Assembly (NCBI GenBank): GCA_910591455.2
Contig: OU342823.1
Span: 2,619,501 to 2,683,500 of the forward strand
Direction: 5' to 3'
DNA from: Pholis gunnellus
Taxonomy: Eukaryota > Chordata > Actinopteri > Perciformes > Pholidae
DNA length: 64,000 nt
In this document: positions 57,906-64,000 of the stretch, piece by piece
Layout: each line of letters opens with the position of its first letter
Numbering within the stretch: the first letter of the stretch is position 1
The notes under the pieces: generated by a model
Told to the model about the DNA's origin: nothing
What the model saw: only the letters and a program-made list of their open reading frames with translations
Database searches by the model: none
Made by a program: the position numbers and the translations under genes

Positions 57906-58434
57906 ATCTTCAGTAGGTACCAGTGAGCTTGGCCATTCTAGAAATTATGTTTATATTACAAATTTGCAACAGCAAGTATGTTCTGAGGCAAACAGTCAAA
58001 GTGTTTTAGTCAGTTTTTAAAATCTTCTGGGATTGTACAGATTGTGGAGGAGCGATCAAACTAAATCATCTTTATAATTGAGATTTCTTTTCTCTTTTGC
58101 GTGACTTGTCACCCATTCTCTGAAGCAAAGCATTTCCTTTCTTCCTGAGATAAAAGCACACAGGCGTTTCCTCCTGTTTCTCTTTTTCTTTCCCTTCTCT
58201 GATCCCGTCTTTCCACCTCAAGCATATATCGACTCTAATGAAGGACTCGGTGGAGCTTATATACACAAAATACCTTGCTATTAATAACCATACCTCTCGG
58301 ATCCATAGAAGGATGCCCTCCCCACCTCCCCCTGATGTGTCTATAATCTTTCTCTTCCACTCTCTTTTCCCATTTGTTTTTTGAGTCCAAATAGGGGGAT
58401 GAGGGCTATACTAACAGTATTGTAGCCTTAATAA
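57906..58434. other. Non-coding sequence, no gene seen
   Basis: No supported feature. The minus-strand 58072-58266 frame is Lys/Glu-rich by composition. Confidence 0.4.
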
Positions 58435-58680
58435 CAGTAGGGTAAGTGGCTCTGCTATCAAACGCCGGCACTCATTTAAACAAGGGCCACTATGAAACGT
58501 ATCCACATCAGTGGCTCCAAGATAGGGAGCTAAGCAATCTATTTAAAAAGCAATCTATTTCTCGCTCGTCGTGGAGATTGCACAGATTGAATGGGGGAGT
58601 CCGATCCTCAGCGGACGACCCTCCACTCCTCTTTTATCTCACAGCTCCGCTCCGACTCCTCTGCTCTGGGCTGCTTGCAC
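58435..58680. other. Candidate conserved non-coding element
   Basis: Contains cggcactcatttaaacaagg, ttaaaaagcaatctatttct and gtggagattgcacagattga. A direct duplication of agcaatctattt occurs at 58534 and 58550. Confidence 0.3.
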
Positions 58681-58935
58681 AGAAATAGGGGGGAAAAGCA
58701 GGAATATGACAAGAATTCTCTCATCTTAATGCGCAAACAAATAACCCAAAATGATAGCAGCACAGATGAGAAGTCCTAACTCTGCTTGTACTTGTTCGAC
58801 ACCATCGCTGTACAATGCTTCAACGCGCCAAAGAGTTTGGGATTTAAGCCAACGTCATTCAATTGGATTGTGAAAAAAAAATGACTCCGCACTGAAATCG
58901 TTTCCTGAAAGTTATATTCATGGTTAAACATGACT

Positions 58936-58995
58936 GCTTGATGAAGCCCTCTGAGGCAAATTTGTGATTTTGGGCTATACAAAATAAATGTAATT
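58936..58995 (-). repeat. Fragment of the 6227-type dispersed repeat
   Basis: gaagccctctgaggcaaatt and tgtgattttgggctatacaa are the reverse complement of the left-end block at 6250-6305 (ttgcctcagagggctttaca; atagcccaacatcacaaatt). Confidence 0.75.
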
Positions 58996-59984
58996 CTCAT
59001 TCATCGCAAGATTTTAATCACCAACATCATTGCTGAAATATAGAGAAGCTCAACAGTAAAAATCCATCAAGGCGAGGGATGAAAACCAATGCATTATTCG
59101 GATGTGAGCAGATAATGTGCTCTAGACGGATGTGGACAGCATTATATTTGTTTTGTCTCCCGACCTCAACACTTAACTTTATAACATTCTACACACACAG
59201 CTAATCAGTGTGAAAGGGATACGTTTTAAAATGCATTTAGAAATCAGCTGAAAAAGGTTCTACTTATAATTTCCGATCATAATCAAAAGATTTTGATTCA
59301 GTAACTGAGCACTGAGCAGTTATTGTCATCTGCACAGTGTGAACAGGAACTGCTAGCCAAATGAGCTACTAGCAGTAGCCTTTCTATGATCCAGTTATAT
59401 GGGCTGTAAAAAACTAAACAATCAGTAGTTTTAAGTTACATATTCAGACATCTGACAAGGCTATTTGACAATAACTTAGGAATTATACCATCTGTTTTAA
59501 CCAGATTTGTTCTGAAGTGCTGATGGTAGCTTTTGAGATTTTTGTCAATGGCTTTCTAATTTTTTTGTCAAAGAACAACACATTCTCACCCCAGGGTATC
59601 AATTACCACAGCTTGGTCAGTGGTCTTACACTTGAAACTATGACACTCTATGTACTCCTCTAGCATCCGTTTTGGATGTGTCAGTGATCAGTATCAATAT
59701 ATTAATGTTACATGCATTGAGTCTTTTGTAAAAATATAAACTTCTGTCTATACAGAAAGTTAGGTTTACGCAGCAACAACTTAGTGAAGACTACTATTAA
59801 CATGACGGACAAATGACGTGTGACTAACAGCAGTAATGACTCAAGTGACAAAATGTCAACGTTGACTTTTAGTTTCACACAATCAGTGGTGTGCTGGGTA
59901 AATGTCCTGTGTTTGTTTGACCCATCCAACTTCCACTCCCACCCGCCCTTTGTGGGCTTTCTCATTCTCTATACTACATCAGCA
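58996..59984. other. Non-coding sequence, no gene seen
   Basis: AT-rich. No supported feature. Confidence 0.4.
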
Positions 59985-60120
59985 GTATGGATGGTTTTAC
60001 ATTGGAATTAGTTGAAAGCCCTCATACAGAAGCTAAAGGTGCGTCAGTGTCAGATGCCAAAGGGCACTGACCAAGCTGCTGTATTTGACAAGTTGAGAGT
60101 AGGAACTGGTTGCTATTGCA
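59985..60120 (+). repeat. Dispersed repeat, copy related to 26705-26850
   Basis: tggatggttttacattggaa, gttgaaagccctcatacaga, cagatgccaaagggcactga and ccaagctgctgtatttgaca are collinear with 26707-26820. Confidence 0.65.
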
Positions 60121-60599
60121 GATCACAGCCTGTAATTTCATGGTGGTTAAAATGCCATCTGGAACAATGAGTTAAACTACAGATGGGCACAGATGGAAAC
60201 TTTTATCCAAAGCGACAAACCTTATTAAAAATGTTGATTCTTTAGCTAAATTAAACTGACCTAAATTTACCTGTGATAGTAATCTATTTAAATGAAGAGA
60301 CGCTAAACTGAAATATCATAAAAAAATCTAATTATTTGTATCTTTCTTTTACACAGTGACATATAGACAAACCCCTGTATCGATAGCTGTGGCGCTAAAA
60401 ACACAAATTCCACTTCAATTTGATCAAACTACTTTATAATTGACGTGACTGGAATGTAATGTTTCTAGATTTCTCCCTAATATGTTGGGTCTCATACTGT
60501 CAACTGCTGGACATTTTAGACATAAACACGATCTGGTCTCTCTATATCTCTGACTGCATTCACTGTGAACCAAACAGCAAGACATTTGAGGTTTGATTA
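60121..60599. other. Non-coding sequence, no gene seen
   Basis: AT-rich. No supported feature. Confidence 0.4.
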
Positions 60600-60890
60600 A
60601 GGTTTTTGAATGAAGCCTCTAATGTCCGTAATCATAATTTATGAAGTTATCACCCTAGTACAATGGGGAAAATATGATTGTTTTTTTGTGGTTATATGAA
60701 TGTAATTAATGGTCCTGTTAGATTGCTGCTAGACTGCCTGTGGGAGTTTTATTTGTATTGAAGCAGACTATTTTGATAGATTAAAAACATCTATCCTTCT
60801 TCAATAGGACTGAGACAATTACAGAGGAGCACCATCTGTGGGCGTGTTTTATAAGAACGGGGGAAGAGGAGGTGGATGTAGCCAAATGTT
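60600..60890. other. Candidate conserved non-coding element
   Basis: tccgtaatcataatttatga, atatgaatgtaattaatggt, cctgttagattgctgctaga and ggcgtgttttataagaacgg form a repeat-free stretch dense in ATTA and TTTATAAG cores. Confidence 0.3.
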
Positions 60891-61270
60891 TCTGTAAGCT
60901 AATAAGGATACAAATGAATTCTCAGCCCTATGAGTGAAGCTTTCTAACTATTCTTTCAGCTACTTCTTCATATAGTTTCTTTTGATTGCCGTAAACTGAG
61001 CACCTTCTGTTTTTCTTTTTCGGCCCTCAAATTCTGGTCCATTCTGTAAACCTACAGACTATCTGTCTGAACACCCTTGCTATTGTGATTTATTTACCTA
61101 TTTGTTTACTTTTCCGCCATGAAAAAGATCCAATGTCCCAACACTAGTTCTGCATCATATTTTTTCCCGGTCATGCATGCCCCACCTGTCATGTGCCCCA
61201 CACTTTGAGAATAACTTGCCTTTCTCGAAAGAGTTGATGCACAAGCTTTTGCAGAATAAATTCTGAAGCA
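60891..61270. other. Non-coding sequence, no gene seen
   Basis: Unique AT-rich sequence running up to the palindrome. No supported gene. Confidence 0.4.
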
Positions 61271-61330
61271 ACAGCTGATCAGTCATGTGAGTTAAATGTT
61301 TACATTTAACTCACATGACTGATCAGCTGT
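61271..61330. repeat. Perfect 60-bp palindrome (29-bp arms)
   Basis: Left arm 61271-61299 begins acagctgatcagtcatgtga. The right arm 61302-61330 is its exact reverse complement over all 29 bases, with only TT between. Complementarity stops sharply at both outer edges. The arms contain E-box (CAGCTG, CATGTG) and TGATCA sequences. Perfect identity implies a recent origin, gene-conversion-like templated synthesis or selection on the structure. Confidence 0.97.
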
Positions 61331-62067
61331 CTCTGTTGTTGGCGACTTCCCTGATATTCCAATAATGTTTAATGCTTGTCTTTGTCTCGGCACAACATGA
61401 ATCATGACCAATACAAGCCAACGTGATAAAACCATACAGACTCCCAAATTGAAACAAATTCCTGAAGATCTCTCTCTATGGGTCTTTCTCATTTATAAAC
61501 TTTGTCCCACCTCGGTTCCTTGCCGGCTTGTGACCCGGAAATCGATCTCAGTGCTCCATCTTGAAGGACATCCCAATTCCTTAAATGCACACAATACCAG
61601 TCTATTTTTGGACACGGATTAACACTCATCAGACTTCCATCTTATACATCTGGTGTACATACAAATGAATGTTTAGGTTCGGTTGTGTTATACATGTGTG
61701 CTGGTGTAGGAGCTACCATATTCTGAAGGCTGGGAGCTTGTTTTGTCTGATTGGAAATGGATGGAATGGAAACACTTTTGCTTTGAAATGCTGTTTATTG
61801 CCTTTTTAACTTGTGACAAAAGAAACTTTGCCCCATCTGAACAAATAAAAAATCGTTCCCATTCAGAAAAAAAATGTCTTTTCAACAGTATTGCAATTTC
61901 AAGCAATCTACTAAAAAACTTTTAACATTTAAAGCCAGTCAGACATTTAAAAATTCAAATTATCAAACTAAGCAGAATGTTGTACAAATACAAACACAAT
62001 TCTTCGTTAACTTCTGCAACAAATACTTAAAGTGTATAAGTGTAGCATCCTAGAGGTTTTATTAGGT
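61331..62067. other. Non-coding sequence, no gene seen
   Basis: Several short frames without support. No repeat recognised. Confidence 0.4.
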
Positions 62068-62553
62068 CTATTTGCCATTAATGTCTTGAAAGTCTTGTGC
62101 TGGATTTTCATTTTGGGAGGATGGAGATTGTAACTGGTGCAGATGTGGAGGGATCATAGGCGTCAGGACAGTAGGCTGTGTTGGCTGATACAGCTGTGGC
62201 ATTGGACGGACACCAAGGGTCGATGTTGGTGGGGGCGTTGAGGTCCATGATGGTATTATTGAGGAAAGAGGACGACTACGATGCAAAGCACTTGTAAGAG
62301 TGCCCATTAGTTGCAGGGACATCTGATTGGTGGCCTGTTACTGTCCCTGCATAGACCGGAGTCTTGTCTCCTCAGCCTCCTGTTGTGTCTGAAGTATCCT
62401 CTCAAAAGCAGGATCCTCTTGAGCCAACTGGTTCCATTCAGCTCCGTGTATTTCCTCCAGCATCCTTCTACTGTCGTATGCCCCGGAAATCAGTCTCAAG
62501 TCGGAACAATTTGGCCTTTCTCTTTCCAGCCTAAGCTCCAGTGTAGTGTAGGT
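62068..62553 (-). pseudogene. Broken C-terminal frame, Myb/SANT-type gene candidate
   Basis: On the minus strand one frame reads ELRLERERPNCSDLRLISGA, RRMLEEIHGAEWNQLAQEDP and AFERILQTQQEAEETRLRSM. It then meets a TAA at 62338-62340 and continues in the same frame with NQMSLQLMGTLTSALHRS and a Pro/Ser/Thr-rich tail (STPPPTSTLGVRPMPQLYQP) to TAG at 62068. The charged helical part followed by a Pro-rich linker resembles the region downstream of Myb/SANT-like DNA-binding domains in fish Harbinger-associated and MSANTD-type proteins. A start for such a domain lies 1 kb upstream on the same strand (63461-63544). The in-frame stop and the missing middle of the domain indicate a pseudogene or transposon relic. 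Assignment is by pattern, not by search. Confidence 0.5.
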
Positions 62554-63460
62554 TTAATTCCCAGACAGGAGAATAATCAAAATTCTACCCTGTCACTTCA
62601 AAAAATGTTATTGGAAAACAATTGGAGAGATCGGATAGTTCTTTACAATCCGAATGAATAGAGATCAATTTAATTCAGTTAATTTCAATCCAGTTCAGTT
62701 CAGGTTTTGAGCGTGTATGTGTGTGTTTTGGGAAAAAGACGGAGAAGCCTGGAGAGTTACAGCACAGGAGACTTATCTGAACAGCCCAACAAAGGCAAGG
62801 AGGCCCACATTTCTATACAAACAGGCCCATGCTGTAACTGAACAAGATTCCATTCACCCCACTACTCCTGTGATCAGTACACCCCCATCAATGCCTTTTT
62901 GTCCAAGACAGTTCAGAAAATCAAGCTATTCTTTAATCAAATGCTGCTCTGCCAACTTTTATATCAATCAACTGTTTTATTTTCAGCCCAGACATGTCCA
63001 GAAACTGAATTAAACGATCTCCTCCTGTAGCCTCTCTCCCTCCTCTCTCTGTTCTCCTCCATGCTGCCTCTGTTATTTGATTTTCTGCCTCCCCTTCCTC
63101 ACAGGTGTGTTGAATTTATTTCATCACCTTCCCCACCTTCCTTTCCTATCAGAGAGTAAAAGGGCTATTCTGTACTTTTTGTACCCCTTTCTGCTAAACC
63201 AGGAAATGGGCGGTCTCCCACCTCTGGTGCACTCTTTATTCTATCTGTTCTCTGTGCCATGTCTACAACAGCAAAGCGTGTTTATGGCATCAGTATCACA
63301 GAATGCATAGCTTAAATCTCCCGGTTTTTTTAAATGAAATTTGAAATGAAATTTTTTTTGGCATAATGTTCTGCCTCATAAAACCCCATTCCTAAAGAGT
63401 GGCTAAAGAGTCAGCTGATGTTAGTATTCTAATGTGTTGTCAAAAGTTGTATGCTCATAC
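62554..63460. other. Between the two Myb/SANT-like pieces, no frame recognised
   Basis: I looked on the minus strand for the missing second half of the Myb/SANT domain (a conserved QC..K...L...Y pattern) and did not find it. The stretch could be an intron or unrelated sequence. CT-rich at 63018-63070. Confidence 0.35.
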
Positions 63461-63544
63461 AGTATAGTCATCCGACCAAATTTCTATAAGGGACTGCATC
63501 TCCTCATGAGTCCACGTCTGTACGCTATTACTCAGATTCATCAT
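63461..63544 (-). CDS. Start of a Myb/SANT-like DNA-binding protein (partial)
   Basis: The minus strand from ATG 63544 reads MMNLSNSVQTWTHEEMQSLI and EIWSDDYT. The pattern W(T/S).EE...LI.IW.D is the first helix of Myb/SANT-like domains (Myb_DNA-bind_4 type) found in Harbinger-associated proteins and in MSANTD/NAIF1-type host proteins. After DYT comes gtatgag, a usable splice donor; without splicing the frame stops two codons later. The rest of the domain is not visible, so this is either a first exon or a fragment of a decayed gene, probably together with 62068-62553. Confidence 0.5.
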
Positions 63545-64000
63545 GCTGCATAATGCAAAGAAATAAAAGGCCATTATTCTACCCATAATGCACATGGTGG
63601 CTATCGGGAGTTGGTTTAATTCTAAAAAGGCGCAAAGTGTCCTCCAGTTGGGTCGGATCAATTAGCACGAAGAGCCCTATCGGAGTTCATTTGTAACAGG
63701 ACCAAGACCTTGTTGAAGAGGTAGTCTTGTTTTGGTCCGTACCCGAGAGTGATTGCTGTGTCTACACCTGCCCAAACAAACTGCACCTTCAGGTAAATAC
63801 TAAACGGTTCCAGCAAACCAAACTAAACAATGCAGGTGAAAAAAACAGCATTAATCCACCTTTAGTCATTACGTTTAGTAAAGAAAATTCTAAAAATGTA
63901 GCCTTAGTCTTGTCTCTGTCCTGTGTCACAAGTCGTCAGATCATATTAAACATTTTATTCCAAAACCACTGTGACTTTAGTCAAAATAGTTTCAAAATAT
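63545..64000. other. Non-coding; upstream of the Myb/SANT-like fragment
   Basis: No recognised gene. If the minus-strand fragment is real, its promoter would be here. No TATA or CpG signal stands out. Confidence 0.3.

Noticed and set aside
62311..62661. 116-codon plus-strand frame
   Set aside because: Opposite strand of the Myb/SANT-type remnant; no domain of its own.

Overview
The window looks like a gene-poor, repeat-laden stretch of a ray-finned fish (teleost, probably percomorph) genome. The evidence is the mixture of elements: a pogo-type DNA transposon, a hAT element, Tc1-type remnants, an L2-like LINE tail ending in TTGCC repeats, several dispersed repeats I recognise from teleost genomes, long (CA)n and (CT)n arrays, and widely spaced islands of non-repetitive sequence. 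There is no bacterial-type gene organisation, and almost every long reading frame is a shadow of a microsatellite or a transposon.

Layout. 1-9.2 kb: non-coding, with two minisatellites. A 25-bp array lies at 1195-2080, and a 23-bp array at 6781-7975 grew inside a dispersed repeat. 9.3 kb: a short exon-like coding stretch ending in a stop codon. 9.5-10.6 kb: a dispersed repeat and a 5'-truncated L2 LINE. 13.4-17.8 kb: an old tandem duplication and remnants of Tc1, LINE and MITE-like repeats. 22.0-23.95 kb: a structurally complete pogo/Tigger-type transposon with an uninterrupted 426-codon transposase. 24.8-26.4 kb: a hAT element with a perfect 8-bp target duplication, a decayed transposase C-terminus and probably a nested insertion. 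26.7-44.7 kb: gene desert, with repeats alternating with islands that resemble conserved non-coding elements. 45.6-49.1 kb: a pyrimidine-rich then CpG-rich zone that resembles a vertebrate promoter with a 5' exon. It is followed by a short candidate exon with good splice sites at 48590-48692 and perhaps a second at 48897. 50-52 kb: a diverged repeated module. 52-61 kb: more island-like DNA, a long-inverted-repeat Tc1-type element, and a perfect 60-bp palindrome at 61271-61330. 62.0-63.6 kb: a broken Myb/SANT-type reading frame on the minus strand.

How it fits together. Only the transposase is a complete gene. The 45.9-48.9 kb cluster may be the 5' end of a plus-strand host gene whose remaining exons lie beyond the window; the islands around it would then be intronic or flanking regulatory DNA, as around vertebrate developmental genes. 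That reading is inference. I could not name the host gene. Recognition of repeat families rests on memory, not on a search, so family names are given with moderate confidence. The transposon boundaries, target duplications, tandem periods and palindrome are read directly from the sequence.
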